64,000 nucleotides of DNA from Pseudomonas sp. TH43 (GTDB lineage Bacteria; Pseudomonadota; Gammaproteobacteria; Pseudomonadales; Pseudomonadaceae). A program made the position numbers and the translations under genes. How positions within the stretch are numbered: the first letter of the stretch is position 1; each line of letters opens with the position of its first letter. Where the stretch lies: the NCBI RefSeq assembly GCF_016650635.1, contig NZ_JAEKFI010000003.1, positions 1,116,001 to 1,180,000 of the forward strand, written 5' to 3'. Shown one piece after another: positions 10,265 to 20,217 of this stretch. A model generated the notes under the pieces. The model had not been told where the DNA came from. It was given only the letters and a program-made list of their open reading frames with translations, and did no database searches.

Positions 10265-11557
10265 TTAAATCTTCTCGCTTTGCACCTGCACGTAGAGCGC
10301 ACGCCCGGCACCCAGCCCGGCGATGATCGCACCGGTACCGATAATGCCGAAGATCCAGCCCACCGCATTCCAGCCGCCCGTCCAGTCATGCACCACGCCG
10401 ACTGCGAACGGTCCCATTGAGGCCAGCGTATAACCGAAGCCCTGGGACATGCTCGACAGGTTCGCCGCGACATGTGAATCCCGCGAACGCAACACGATCA
10501 AGGTCAGTGCCAGACTGAACGTACCGCCCTGCCCCAACCCCAGCAGGATTGCCCAGCCCCACAGCCCTTCAATCGGCGCGTACAGGCAACCGAACAGACC
10601 GCCTAGGGTCAACGCCATGACCACGACAATTGCCAGACGCTGATCCTTGCCACGCGTCGCCAGCCACGGTGCCGCCAGAGAACTCGCAAGCTGGATGATC
10701 ACCGAACCGGACAACACCAGCCCCGCTTGCGTCGGCGTCAGACCACGACCGATGAGGATCGACGGCAACCAGCCGAACACGATGTAGGCCAGCGACGATT
10801 GCAGGCCCATGTACAACGTCACCTGCCACGCCAGCGGATCGCGCAGCAAACCGCGCACGCGATAGGCAACATTATGTGCGCCATGCTTCTGCCCGACTTG
10901 TGGCAGCCAGAACACTGCCGCAATCAGCGCCGGGATCACCCAAAAGCCCAGGCCAACAGCCCAGCTTCCGCCAAAGTGCTCGCTCAACGGCACACTCGAA
11001 CCCGCCGCCATCGCCGCGCCCAGGCACAGCGCCATGGTGTAGACGCCGGTCATGGTGCCGGCGTGTTTGGCGAAGTCGCGTTTGACGATGCCCGGCAGTA
11101 ATACGCCGACAATGCCGATGCTCGCGCCGCCCAGCACGCTGCCGGCGAACAGGCCGATTTCACCGAAGTTGCTGCGCAGAATAATACCGCCCGCCAGGGT
11201 CAGCAGAATCCCCAGCACCACCCGCTCGGCACCGAAACGTCGCGCCAGGATCGGCGCCAGCGGGGCAAACAAACCGAGGCACAGAACCGGCAGCGTGGTC
11301 AGCAAACCTGCTTGAGCTGCCGACAAACCGAGGCTCTTCGACACATCGCTGAGCAACGGCGCCATGCTCGACAGCGCCGGACGCAGGTTCAACGCGACCA
11401 GAATCAAGCCCAGCAACAACAGCCACGGCCGCCGAACCAGCGGATGGCTTTGTTGCACTTGCTCGTCATCGGCCTCGGCGTCGATCAGCAGCTCTTCAAG
11501 TTTCGGGGGTGTGGATATCTCGTTGCGGGACATGGATTTCTCTGTTTCAAGGTTCAT
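10265..11557 (-). CDS. MFS transporter, CynX/NimT family
   Basis: A 430-residue inner-membrane carrier with about 12 hydrophobic segments after a hydrophilic, acidic N-terminal 40 residues. NLRPALSSMAPLLSD in the first helix region and LPVLCLGLFAPLAPILARRFGAE are typical of the CynX/NimT subgroup, which includes cyanate and 2-nitroimidazole transporters; the substrate here is unknown. The ATG at 11557 overlaps the end of the upstream FadR-type regulator by 11 bases; an alternative ATG at 11533 (MSRNEI) is possible. The overlap implies one transcript with the regulator. Confidence 0.9.
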   Translation of the reverse strand: MNLETEKSMSRNEISTPPKLEELLIDAEADDEQVQQSHPLVRRPWLLLLGLILVALNLRPALSSMAPLLSDVSKSLGLSAAQAGLLTTLPVLCLGLFAPLAPILARRFGAERVVLGILLTLAGGIILRSNFGEIGLFAGSVLGGASIGIVGVLLPGIVKRDFAKHAGTMTGVYTMALCLGAAMAAGSSVPLSEHFGGSWAVGLGFWVIPALIAAVFWLPQVGQKHGAHNVAYRVRGLLRDPLAWQVTLYMGLQSSLAYIVFGWLPSILIGRGLTPTQAGLVLSGSVIIQLASSLAAPWLATRGKDQRLAIVVVMALTLGGLFGCLYAPIEGLWGWAILLGLGQGGTFSLALTLIVLRSRDSHVAANLSSMSQGFGYTLASMGPFAVGVVHDWTGGWNAVGWIFGIIGTGAIIAGLGAGRALYVQVQSEKI

Positions 11558-12206
11558 TGATCAACTGCCTCGACAAGGCTTTGGCCCGTTCCGGGTCGCG
11601 TTGCTCGACCGCATCGAGCAATTCGATGTGCAGGTCGAACACTTCCTGACGGCGCGGGACGATGTTCAGGGTCTGGCGCAATTGCGCGCCGACAATGCTG
11701 GAGAAATAGCGATACAGCTCGCTGAGGGTCGGGTTGTGCGCGGCGTCGACCAGACGGCGATGGAACACCAGATCGCAGGCGATGTAGGTATCGAGATCGC
11801 CGTGGTAATGGCTGCCGCTGGTGCCTAGCGCCTCGCGTAATGCGGCAAGGTCTTCGTCAGTACGACGCAACGCCGCCAGGCCGATGGCTTCGACTTCAAG
11901 GATGTGCCGGGTTTCTCGCGCCTGCTCCAGCGAGCAGCGCGACAGCGCTTTGAGCGTATCGAGCGGATCGACCAGCGCGCGCAGGTAACTGCCGTCGCCC
12001 TGGCGGATCTCGATCAACCCGGAAAAAGCCAGCACGCGCATGGCTTCGCGCACGGTGTTGCGGCTGATGCCCAGCTCGGCGCACAGCTCCGGTTCGGTCG
12101 GCAAACGCTCGCCGACCTGCCACGCACCGCTGTTGATGCGCTGACGGAGTTGATCCAAAGCCTGATCGACCAGGGATCGTTTAATGAGTGGAGAAATGTC
12201 TGACAT
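11547..12206 (-). CDS. FadR-subfamily GntR regulator
   Basis: A 219-residue transcription factor. Residues about 10-75 form a winged helix-turn-helix (ERLPTEPELCAELGISRNT, then a wing with RQGDGSYL). The rest is an FCD ligand domain whose FHRRLVDAAHNP contributes a metal-binding His. It heads an operon with the overlapping MFS gene and probably controls it. The ATG at 12206 has AAAGGG eight bases upstream and is preferred to an in-frame TTG at 12227. Two inverted repeats just upstream are candidate binding sites. Confidence 0.92.
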   Translation of the reverse strand: MSDISPLIKRSLVDQALDQLRQRINSGAWQVGERLPTEPELCAELGISRNTVREAMRVLAFSGLIEIRQGDGSYLRALVDPLDTLKALSRCSLEQARETRHILEVEAIGLAALRRTDEDLAALREALGTSGSHYHGDLDTYIACDLVFHRRLVDAAHNPTLSELYRYFSSIVGAQLRQTLNIVPRRQEVFDLHIELLDAVEQRDPERAKALSRQLINEP

Positions 12207-12218
12207 AGGATTTGCCCT

Positions 12219-12260
12219 TTCATCCAATCATAGGATGAATTTTCTGACATGTTAGTCAGA
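12219..12260. promoter_or_regulatory. Two inverted repeats before the FadR-type gene
   Basis: TTCATCC-N7-GGATGAA (12219-12239) and TCTGAC-N6-GTCAGA (12243-12260) are both perfect and lie 13 to 54 bases upstream of the regulator's ATG. Position suggests autoregulation and control of the transporter. Which of the two is the operator cannot be told from sequence. Confidence 0.55.
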
Positions 12261-12325
12261 CCCGTGTAGGACAGCAACCACCTAGGGTCAATCGGAGACA
12301 CATGGAGCGGCATTTTCGATTGGTC

Positions 12326-12350
12326 AAAATTACCCTTTAAGGGTAATTTT
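12326..12350. promoter_or_regulatory. Perfect 25-bp palindrome before mqsR
   Basis: AAAATTACCCTT and AAGGGTAATTTT flank a single T, 23 bases before the mqsR start. The core ACCCTTTAAGGGT has the same length and symmetry as the AACCT-TTT-AGGTT sites that E. coli MqsA binds. It is therefore a strong candidate operator for MqsA autoregulation. Confidence 0.75.
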
Positions 12351-12372
12351 AGGGAAAGGTTCAAGATTTTTT

Positions 12373-12684
12373 ATGGAGAAAAACACACCCCACTACAACT
12401 TGGCGGTGATCAAGGAGGATGTCAGAAGGCTCGGGATAAACGCATTTACCAGGACCGCTCGCAAAAGCGGTCGAGACATGGGCCTGAATTTCAAGGAAAT
12501 GCAGGACGTGGTTTTCGAACTGCAAAACAGGATGCTGTACACATCGATGACGACTTATGGCGACCATCGGATTTGGCAAGACGTGTACCACATCACTTCG
12601 CATGATCTGGAGATCTACATCAAGGTCACTTATTGCTCAGGCGGTGAACCTCCGGTGATCTCCTTCAAGGAGAAAAAACCATGA
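12373..12684 (+). CDS. mqsR: Type II toxin MqsR (mRNA interferase)
   Basis: A 103-residue protein of the RelE-like MqsR family, ribonucleases that cut mRNA at GCU. MEKNTPHYNL at the start, SMTTYGDHRIWQDVY in the middle and VISFKEK at the end match E. coli MqsR. Compared with E. coli residues Lys56, Gln68 and Tyr81, this protein has Thr57, Gln69 and Tyr82, so the Lys is missing. The toxin precedes its antitoxin, as in E. coli, and overlaps it by four bases. A palindrome upstream suggests autoregulation. GC content looks lower than in neighbouring genes, in keeping with acquisition. Confidence 0.93.
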   Translation: MEKNTPHYNLAVIKEDVRRLGINAFTRTARKSGRDMGLNFKEMQDVVFELQNRMLYTSMTTYGDHRIWQDVYHITSHDLEIYIKVTYCSGGEPPVISFKEKKP

Positions 12685-13163
12685 ACACTAAACAATGCTT
12701 CAGTTGCGGAGCACCTGAAGGAATGCGGCACTTCGAAGGTCGTGCCGAAACCATGAGCGTAAAAGGCATTGAGCGTCGTCTTGATGATTTGTCTGGATGG
12801 GAGTGTCAGGCATGCGGGGAAGTCATATTCGACCCCGATAGCGCATTACGCTACTCGAATGCGAGTGACGAACTCGTCATTGCTGGCCGACAAATCATTG
12901 GTAACGAGATGAAGCGCATCCGCCGCAAGCTGCATCTGTCACAAAAGGAAGCGGTGCTGCTGTTGTCAGGGGGCGGACACAATGCGTTTTCACGATACGA
13001 GCGCGGCGACTCGCTCCCACCTAAGGCCTTGATAGTGCTGATGCGCCTGCTTGATCGTCACCCCCACCTGCTCACCGATGCGCGCGCTTTGGGCGAAGGA
13101 GCAGATTTGAGAGGATTCAAGGACATAGTGCACGCAGAACAGGCAACGCTCTCTGTGTCATGA
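12681..13163 (+). CDS. mqsA: Antitoxin MqsA
   Basis: A 160-residue antitoxin and DNA-binding repressor. The N-terminal zinc domain has Cys6, Cys9, Cys42 and Cys45 in two CxxC pairs (CFSC, CQAC). The C-terminal XRE-type domain includes LHLSQKEAVLLLSGGGHNAFSR... with the Asn and Arg that in E. coli MqsA (N97, R101) contact DNA. It is about 30 residues longer than E. coli MqsA, mostly at the C-terminus after DRHPHLLTDAR. It is coupled to mqsR by an ATGA overlap. Confidence 0.94.
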   Translation: MNTKQCFSCGAPEGMRHFEGRAETMSVKGIERRLDDLSGWECQACGEVIFDPDSALRYSNASDELVIAGRQIIGNEMKRIRRKLHLSQKEAVLLLSGGGHNAFSRYERGDSLPPKALIVLMRLLDRHPHLLTDARALGEGADLRGFKDIVHAEQATLSVS

Positions 13164-13175
13164 CGCGAAAATCAT

Positions 13176-13205
13176 AAAAAACCCGGCACAAGGCCGGGTT
13201 AGTTT
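13176..13205 (-). terminator. Intrinsic terminator of aapP, shared with mqsA
   Basis: AACCCGGC and GCCGGGTT pair across a short loop. On the minus strand a run of six T follows, 14 bases beyond the aapP stop. On the plus strand the tail is AGTTTT, so it probably also ends mqsRA transcripts. Confidence 0.88.
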
Positions 13206-13218
13206 TAAACATCCACCA

Positions 13219-13983
13219 TCAATGCAAAATCTGACTCAAGAACAACTTCGTCCGCTCGTTCTGCGGGTTATCGAAGAAGTCATTCGGCGCCGCTTGCTCA
13301 ACGATTTCGCCCTTGTCCATGAAGATCACGCGATTGGCCACGGTGCGGGCGAAGCCCATTTCGTGGGTTACGCAGAGCATGGTCATGCCGTCTTCCGCCA
13401 GACCGATCATGGTGTCGAGCACTTCCTTCACCATCTCCGGGTCGAGCGCTGAAGTCGGTTCATCGAACAGCATGATTTTCGGTTTCATGCACAGTGCGCG
13501 GGCGATCGCCACACGCTGCTGCTGACCGCCGGACAGTTGCCCCGGGAATTTATGCGCCTGCTCCGGAATGCGTACGCGCTCCAGATAATGCATGGCGATT
13601 TCCTCGGCCTTGCGCTTGGGCATCTTGCGTACCCACATCGGCGCCAAGGTGCAGTTCTGCAAAATGGTCAGGTGCGGGAACAGGTTGAAATGCTGGAACA
13701 CCATGCCGACTTCGCGGCGGATCGCTTCGATCTGCTTGAGGTCGTTGGTCAGTTCCACGCCGTCGACGACGATGCGGCCCTGCTGGTGTTCTTCCAGACG
13801 ATTGAGGCAGCGAATCGTGGTCGATTTGCCGGAACCCGACGGGCCGCACAGAACGATACGCTCGCCCTGTTTGACGTTGAGATTGATGTCTTTCAGCACG
13901 TGGAACTGGCCGTACCACTTGTTGACGCCCTGCATCTGAATAATGCCTTCAGGGCCCACTGGCTTTTTGCTTGCTTCGCTCAT
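13219..13983 (-). CDS. aapP: Amino-acid ABC transporter ATPase
   Basis: A 254-residue cytoplasmic ATP-binding subunit. Walker A is GPSGSGKST near residue 47, the Q-loop follows in [12 protein letters not shown], the ABC signature is LSGGQQQR and Walker B is [14 protein letters not shown], with the switch His in CVTHEMG. It belongs to the polar amino-acid uptake group and is the last gene of an SBP-permease-permease-ATPase operon of the AapJQMP type, which imports many L-amino acids. A terminator follows. Confidence 0.96.
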   Translation of the reverse strand: MSEASKKPVGPEGIIQMQGVNKWYGQFHVLKDINLNVKQGERIVLCGPSGSGKSTTIRCLNRLEEHQQGRIVVDGVELTNDLKQIEAIRREVGMVFQHFNLFPHLTILQNCTLAPMWVRKMPKRKAEEIAMHYLERVRIPEQAHKFPGQLSGGQQQRVAIARALCMKPKIMLFDEPTSALDPEMVKEVLDTMIGLAEDGMTMLCVTHEMGFARTVANRVIFMDKGEIVEQAAPNDFFDNPQNERTKLFLSQILH

Positions 13984-13996
13984 TTACAGAGAACTC

Positions 13997-15091
13997 CTAA
14001 CGCTTGTGGCCAGTGTCGAGCTTGCGTTCCAGATGCATGGAATAGCGCGACATACCAAAACAGAAAATCCAGAACACCAGGGCGGCGAACACGTAGCCTT
14101 CGGTGGCCATGCCCAGCCATTTCGGATCGGCAGCGGCTTGCTTGACGCTGTTGAGCAGGTCAAAGAGGCCGATGATGATCACAAGACTGGTGTCCTTGAA
14201 CAGCGCAATGAAGGTGTTGACGATGCCCGGGATCACCAGTTTCAAGGCTTGTGGCAGGATCACCAGGCCCATCGAACGCCAGTAACCGAGGCCCATCGCC
14301 GCCGCCGCTTCGTACTGACCTTTGGGGATCGCTTGCAGGCCGCCGCGCACCACTTCAGCGACATAGGCCGACTGGAACAGGATCACGCCGATCAGTGCCC
14401 GCAGCAACTTGTCGAAGTTCATGCCTTCAGGCAGGAACAGCGGCAGCATCACCGAGGACATGAACAGCACCGTGATCAACGGCACGCCGCGCCAGAACTC
14501 AATGAAGGTCACGCAGACCACGCGGATCGCCGGCATATTCGAGCGTCGCCCCAGCGCCAGCACAATGCCCAGCGGCAAGGCACCGGCGATACCGACGGTA
14601 GCGATCACCAGGGTCAGCATCAGACCGCCCCATTGGCTGGTCGCGACGTTGGTCAGGCCGAAGCCGCCGTGCAGCAGGATGAACGCAATGATCGGGTACA
14701 GCACCAGGAAGCTCAGCCCGTAGATCGCTTTATGCGGTACACGCGAGATGAACAATGGCGCCGCGCCGAGGACCGCCAGCCACACGGTCAGGTCTACACG
14801 CCAGCGCAGCTCCGGCGGGTAATAACCGTACATGAACTGGCCGAAACGCTGTTGAATGAACACCCAGCAAGCGCCGTCCTTGGTGCAGTCGGCGCGGGTG
14901 GTGCCGACCCAGTTGGCATCGATGATTGCCCAACTGAGGATCGGTGGCACCACGAGGTAGATCAGGTAGAACGCAAACAGCGTCAGCAAGGTGTTGAGCC
15001 AGCTGGAGAACATGTTCGCGCGCATCCACGCCACCACGCCGATGCTGCTGCTCGGTGGGGGCATGTCGGGTTTGAAAGTATGGGTAGTCAT
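13997..15091 (-). CDS. aapM: Amino-acid ABC transporter permease AapM
   Basis: A 364-residue inner-membrane protein. Hydrophobic segments begin near residue 35, and a non-membrane stretch at about 70-120 (ANWVGTTRADCTKDGACW) is typical of AapM. The C-terminal half holds the permease domain with the coupling motif region EVVRGGLQAIPKGQYEAAAAMG (split here for reading), facing the ATPase. It forms a heterodimer with AapQ. Spacing to aapP is 13 bases and to aapQ 10 bases, consistent with one operon. Confidence 0.95.
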   Translation of the reverse strand: MTTHTFKPDMPPPSSSIGVVAWMRANMFSSWLNTLLTLFAFYLIYLVVPPILSWAIIDANWVGTTRADCTKDGACWVFIQQRFGQFMYGYYPPELRWRVDLTVWLAVLGAAPLFISRVPHKAIYGLSFLVLYPIIAFILLHGGFGLTNVATSQWGGLMLTLVIATVGIAGALPLGIVLALGRRSNMPAIRVVCVTFIEFWRGVPLITVLFMSSVMLPLFLPEGMNFDKLLRALIGVILFQSAYVAEVVRGGLQAIPKGQYEAAAAMGLGYWRSMGLVILPQALKLVIPGIVNTFIALFKDTSLVIIIGLFDLLNSVKQAAADPKWLGMATEGYVFAALVFWIFCFGMSRYSMHLERKLDTGHKR

Positions 15092-15101
15092 GCGCGTTTC
15101 C

Positions 15102-16283
15102 TCACCGCTCGATCAGCGCAATGCGCTTGTTGTACCAGTTCATCAGCAGGGAAATGCTGATACTGATCGCCAGGTACACGCTCATGGTGATGGCAATGAC
15201 TTCAATCGCCTGACCGGTCTGGTTGAGCACGGTACCGGCGAACAGCGAAACCATTTCCGGGTAACCGATACCCGCCGCCAGCGAGGAGTTCTTCGCCAGG
15301 TTCAGGTATTGGCTGGTCAGTGGCGGAATGATCACGCGCAGGGCTTGCGGGATGATCACTTTGCGCAGGGTCGGGCCGTTGCGCAGGCCGAGCGAACGCG
15401 CCGCTTCGGTCTGGCCATGGCTGACCGACTTGATCCCCGAACGCACGATCTCGGCGATGAACGCCGCGGTGTACACGGTCAGGGCCAGCGTCAGCGCCAG
15501 CAGTTCCGGGATCAGCACCCAGCCGCCAACGAAGTTGAAGCCTTTGAGCTGAGGCATTTCCCAGTGCAACGGGGCACCGAAGATCAGCGCGCACAGTGTC
15601 GGAATCACCACCAGGATGGCCAGGCCTACCCAGAACTTGTGAAACGGTACGCCGGTTGCTTCGAAGCGCTTGTTGGCCCAGCGGCACATCAGCACGATGC
15701 CGACGATGGCCACCAGGACGCTGATCACGAACGCCCAGAAACCGTCAGCTGCCTGTGCGGCCGGCATGTTCAGGCCACGGCTACTGACGAAGAAAGTGTC
15801 ACCGAAGTTATGACTGGCACGCGGTCCCGGCATGGTCAGGAATACCGCGAAGTACCAAAAGAGGATTTGCAGCAGCGGCGGAATGTTGCGGAACACTTCC
15901 ACATACACAGTCGCCAGTTTGCTGATGATCCAGTTCGGCGACAGCCGTGCCACACCGATGATGAAACCCAGCAGTGTTGCCAGAACCACACCGATAACCG
16001 TCACCAGCAAGGTGTTGAGCAGGCCGATGACGAACACCCGGGCATAGCTGTCCGATTCGGTGTAGTCGATCAGGTGTTGAGCGATGCCGAAACCGGCACT
16101 GCGCTCCAGAAAGCCGAAGCCGGATGTAATGCCCCGGTGTTGCAGGTTGGTCTGGGTGTTATCGAACAGATACCAACCCATCGCGACCACCGCCACAACG
16201 GTGATGATCTGAAACAGCCACGCACGCACTCGTGGATCGCTGAGGCTGAACCTCTGCTTAGGTGCGCCGATTGAATTTTGCAT
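15102..16283 (-). CDS. aapQ: Amino-acid ABC transporter permease AapQ
   Basis: A 393-residue inner-membrane permease. It has a first membrane segment at about residues 22-42, a long periplasmic loop, and the HisM/GlnP-type permease domain with FRNIPPLLQILFWYF and the EAA-like loop EIVRSGIKSVSHGQTEAARS. Pairs with AapM. It lies 65 bases downstream of aapJ, the usual place for partial attenuation in such operons, although I see no clear hairpin there. Confidence 0.95.
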   Translation of the reverse strand: MQNSIGAPKQRFSLSDPRVRAWLFQIITVVAVVAMGWYLFDNTQTNLQHRGITSGFGFLERSAGFGIAQHLIDYTESDSYARVFVIGLLNTLLVTVIGVVLATLLGFIIGVARLSPNWIISKLATVYVEVFRNIPPLLQILFWYFAVFLTMPGPRASHNFGDTFFVSSRGLNMPAAQAADGFWAFVISVLVAIVGIVLMCRWANKRFEATGVPFHKFWVGLAILVVIPTLCALIFGAPLHWEMPQLKGFNFVGGWVLIPELLALTLALTVYTAAFIAEIVRSGIKSVSHGQTEAARSLGLRNGPTLRKVIIPQALRVIIPPLTSQYLNLAKNSSLAAGIGYPEMVSLFAGTVLNQTGQAIEVIAITMSVYLAISISISLLMNWYNKRIALIER

Positions 16284-16348
16284 GAAGTGCCCCGCAAGAA
16301 ATGGAACAGAACATCACCCGGCGGTTGGCCCGCCGGGTGATAGAACCA

Positions 16349-17380
16349 TTAGCGCACTGGTGGTGCGTACTGAATGCCGCCGTTGTTCCACAGGGCGTTC
16401 AGGCCACGGTCGATTTCCAGCGGAGTGCTCTTGCCGAGGTTTTTCTCGAAGATTTCGCCGTAGTTACCTACCTGGGAAACAATTTTTACCACCCAGTCCT
16501 TCGGCAGTTTCAGATCCTTGCCATATTCACCGTCGCCACCGAGCAGACGAGCAACGTCCGGGTTCTTGGTGGATTTGGCTTCTTCCAGCACGTTTTTCGA
16601 AGTGACACCGGCCTCTTCCGCGTTGAGCAGCGCGTAGCCGACCCAACGCACGATGGCCAGCCACTCGTCGTCGCCATTACGCACGACCGGGCCCAGAGGT
16701 TCTTTGGAAATGGTTTCCGGCAATACCACGTAGTCTTTCGGCGAAGCCAGTTTGCTGCGCTGCGCGAAAAGCTGGGATTTGTCGGAAGTCAGTACGTCGC
16801 AACGACCGGATTCCAGCGACTTGGCGCTTTCATCGGAGGTGTCGAAAGTGATCGGGGTGTACTTCAGGCCGTTGGCGCGGAAGTAGTCGGACACGTTCAG
16901 CTCGGTGGTGGTACCGGCCTGAATACAGATGGTCGCGCCGTCCAGTTCCTTGGCACTTTTCACGCCCAGCTTGTTGTTGGCCAGGAAGCCCACGCCGTCG
17001 TAGTAAGTGATGAAGCCCGGGAATTTCAGGCCCATGCCCGCGTCACGGGAGCTGGTCATGGTGGTGTTGCGCGACAGGATGTCGATCTCGCCGGATTGCA
17101 GCGCGGTGAAACGCTCCTTGGCGTTCAACTGGCTGAATTTGACCTTGGTCGCGTCGCCGAAAACAGCAGCAGCCACAGCGCGGCAGACGTCAGCGTCGAT
17201 CCCGAGGATCTTGCCGGTCGCGTCCGGTACCGAGAAGCCCGGCAGACCGTCGCTCACGCCACATTGCACGAAACCTTTCTTCTGCACGGCATCCAGGGTT
17301 GCACCCGCCTGAGCGAACCCGCTGACGCCGAGAACTGTTGCTGCAGTCACGATCGCCAGGGTGGATTTCAACATCTTCAT
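16349..17380 (-). CDS. aapJ: Periplasmic general amino-acid binding protein
   Basis: A 343-residue solute-binding protein of SBP family 3. A Sec signal peptide spans residues about 1-25 (MKMLKSTLAIVTAATVLGVS, cleavage after FAQA). The mature protein has the ligand-binding segments LPGFSVPDATGKILGIDADVCRAV and ERFTALQSGEIDILSRNTT. It is the first gene of aapJQMP and would deliver amino acids to AapQ/AapM. The ATG is the only sensible start for the signal peptide. Confidence 0.96.
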   Translation of the reverse strand: MKMLKSTLAIVTAATVLGVSGFAQAGATLDAVQKKGFVQCGVSDGLPGFSVPDATGKILGIDADVCRAVAAAVFGDATKVKFSQLNAKERFTALQSGEIDILSRNTTMTSSRDAGMGLKFPGFITYYDGVGFLANNKLGVKSAKELDGATICIQAGTTTELNVSDYFRANGLKYTPITFDTSDESAKSLESGRCDVLTSDKSQLFAQRSKLASPKDYVVLPETISKEPLGPVVRNGDDEWLAIVRWVGYALLNAEEAGVTSKNVLEEAKSTKNPDVARLLGGDGEYGKDLKLPKDWVVKIVSQVGNYGEIFEKNLGKSTPLEIDRGLNALWNNGGIQYAPPVR

Positions 17381-18506
<1,126 letters not shown>

Positions 18507-18602
18507 TTTTCCGATCAATTCCTGCCCTTTGATCATCACACTACGCCGCGCCCGTTTCTTGCATTACACTGGCCGGCGTACATTCCTTAACCAATTGATG
18601 AG

Positions 18603-20081
18603 ATGACCGTGCTCGAAGCACTCAAGAAAATGTTCGGTAAAAGCGAGGCTGAGCAGCTCGCGCCAGTTCCCAGTGCGCCGTCGCACGCCCCCGGTCATCG
18701 CAACGATGCGCCTCAGGCCGACCGCCCCGCTCCCGTAGCGGCACCGAAGCAAGAGCCAAAACCTGCTCCGGTCGCGCCAATCGCCGCCGAGCCTGCGCGC
18801 AGCGAAGCGCCACAACCGGCCAAACCGCGTCGCGAACCGAAGCCAAAGGCACCGGTCATTCCGTGGAAACTCGAAGATTTCGTTGTCGAGCCACAAGAAG
18901 GCAAAACCCGCTTCCACGATTTCAAGCTCTCTCCAGAACTGATGCACGCCATCCAGGATCTGGGCTTTCCTTATTGCACGCCGATTCAGGCGCAGGTGCT
19001 GGGCTTCACCCTCGCCGGCAAAGACGCCATTGGCCGCGCGCAGACCGGTACCGGCAAAACCGCCGCGTTCCTGATCTCGATCATCACCCAACTGCTGCAG
19101 ACCCCGCCGCCAAAAGAACGCTACATGGGTGAACCCCGTGCGCTGATCATCGCGCCGACCCGTGAGCTGGTGGTGCAGATCGCCAAGGACGCCGCCGACC
19201 TGACCAAGTACACCGGCCTCAACGTCATGACGTTCGTCGGCGGCATGGACTTCGACAAGCAGCTCAAGCATCTCGAAGCGCGTCATTGCGACATTCTCGT
19301 CGCCACCCCGGGCCGTTTGCTCGACTTCAACCAGCGCGGCGACGTGCACCTGGACATGGTCGAAGTGATGGTGCTGGACGAAGCCGACCGCATGCTCGAC
19401 ATGGGCTTCATCCCACAAGTCCGCCAGATCATTCGTCAGACCCCACCGAAAAGCGAACGCCAGACCCTGCTGTTCTCCGCGACCTTCACCGAAGACGTAA
19501 TGAACCTCGCCAAGCAGTGGACGACCGATCCGTCCATCGTCGAAATCGAAGTCACCAACGTGGCCAGCGAAAACGTCGAGCAGCACATCTACGCCGTGGC
19601 CGGTGCCGACAAGTACAAACTGCTCTACAACCTGGTCAACGATAATGGCTGGGAGCGGGTGATGGTCTTCGCCAACCGCAAGGACGAAGTCCGCCGCATC
19701 GAAGAACGTCTGGTACGCGACGGTGTGAATGCTGCGCAGTTGTCTGGCGACGTGCCGCAACACAAACGCATCAAGACCCTGGAAGGTTTCCGCGAAGGCA
19801 AGATTCGCGTGCTGGTGGCCACCGATGTTGCCGGTCGCGGGATCCACATCGACGGCATCAGCCATGTGATCAACTTCACCCTGCCGGAAGTCCCCGACGA
19901 CTACGTGCACCGCATCGGCCGTACCGGTCGCGCTGGCGCCGATGGCGTGTCGATCAGCTTCGCCGGTGAAGACGACTCCTACCAGTTGCCGTCCATCGAA
20001 GAAAAACTCGGTCGCAAGATCAGCTGTGAAACACCGCCAACGCATCTGTTGCGCGCGGTCGAGCGCAAGCGTCCGCAGTAA
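18603..20081 (+). CDS. rhlB: DEAD-box ATP-dependent RNA helicase RhlB
   Basis: A 492-residue cytosolic helicase. Residues 1-110 are a low-complexity Pro/Ala/Lys-rich tail usual in Pseudomonas RhlB. The core follows, with AQTGTGKT (motif I), PTRELV (Ia), [12 protein letters not shown] (II), SAT (III), and [10 protein letters not shown] (VI). RhlB unwinds structured RNA for the RNase E degradosome. A terminator follows. The rhlB-dauB order agrees with the P. aeruginosa arrangement as I recall it. Confidence 0.96.
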   Translation: MTVLEALKKMFGKSEAEQLAPVPSAPSHAPGHRNDAPQADRPAPVAAPKQEPKPAPVAPIAAEPARSEAPQPAKPRREPKPKAPVIPWKLEDFVVEPQEGKTRFHDFKLSPELMHAIQDLGFPYCTPIQAQVLGFTLAGKDAIGRAQTGTGKTAAFLISIITQLLQTPPPKERYMGEPRALIIAPTRELVVQIAKDAADLTKYTGLNVMTFVGGMDFDKQLKHLEARHCDILVATPGRLLDFNQRGDVHLDMVEVMVLDEADRMLDMGFIPQVRQIIRQTPPKSERQTLLFSATFTEDVMNLAKQWTTDPSIVEIEVTNVASENVEQHIYAVAGADKYKLLYNLVNDNGWERVMVFANRKDEVRRIEERLVRDGVNAAQLSGDVPQHKRIKTLEGFREGKIRVLVATDVAGRGIHIDGISHVINFTLPEVPDDYVHRIGRTGRAGADGVSISFAGEDDSYQLPSIEEKLGRKISCETPPTHLLRAVERKRPQ

Positions 20082-20096
20082 GCGACGTTTAAAAGA

Positions 20097-20130
20097 AAAG
20101 CGCAGCCGGCAACGGACTGCGCTTTTTTTT
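20097..20130 (+). terminator. Intrinsic terminator of rhlB
   Basis: AGCGCAG and CTGCGCT pair around an 11-base loop and are followed by a run of T, 17 bases after the rhlB stop. Confidence 0.88.
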
Positions 20131-20170
20131 CGCCCGGCGTTTCATCAGGTGCTTGCGGGAGATAACTAAA

Positions 20171-20185
20171 TGTCCATAATGGACA
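20171..20185. promoter_or_regulatory. Perfect palindrome upstream of dauB
   Basis: TGTCCAT-A-ATGGACA is a perfect 15-bp inverted repeat ending 32 bases before the dauB start. The position fits an operator for the downstream DauR-type repressor. I found no second copy in the cluster. Confidence 0.6.
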
Positions 20186-20217
20186 AATTAGTTTACATAC
20201 AGACTTCGGAGCCTGAC

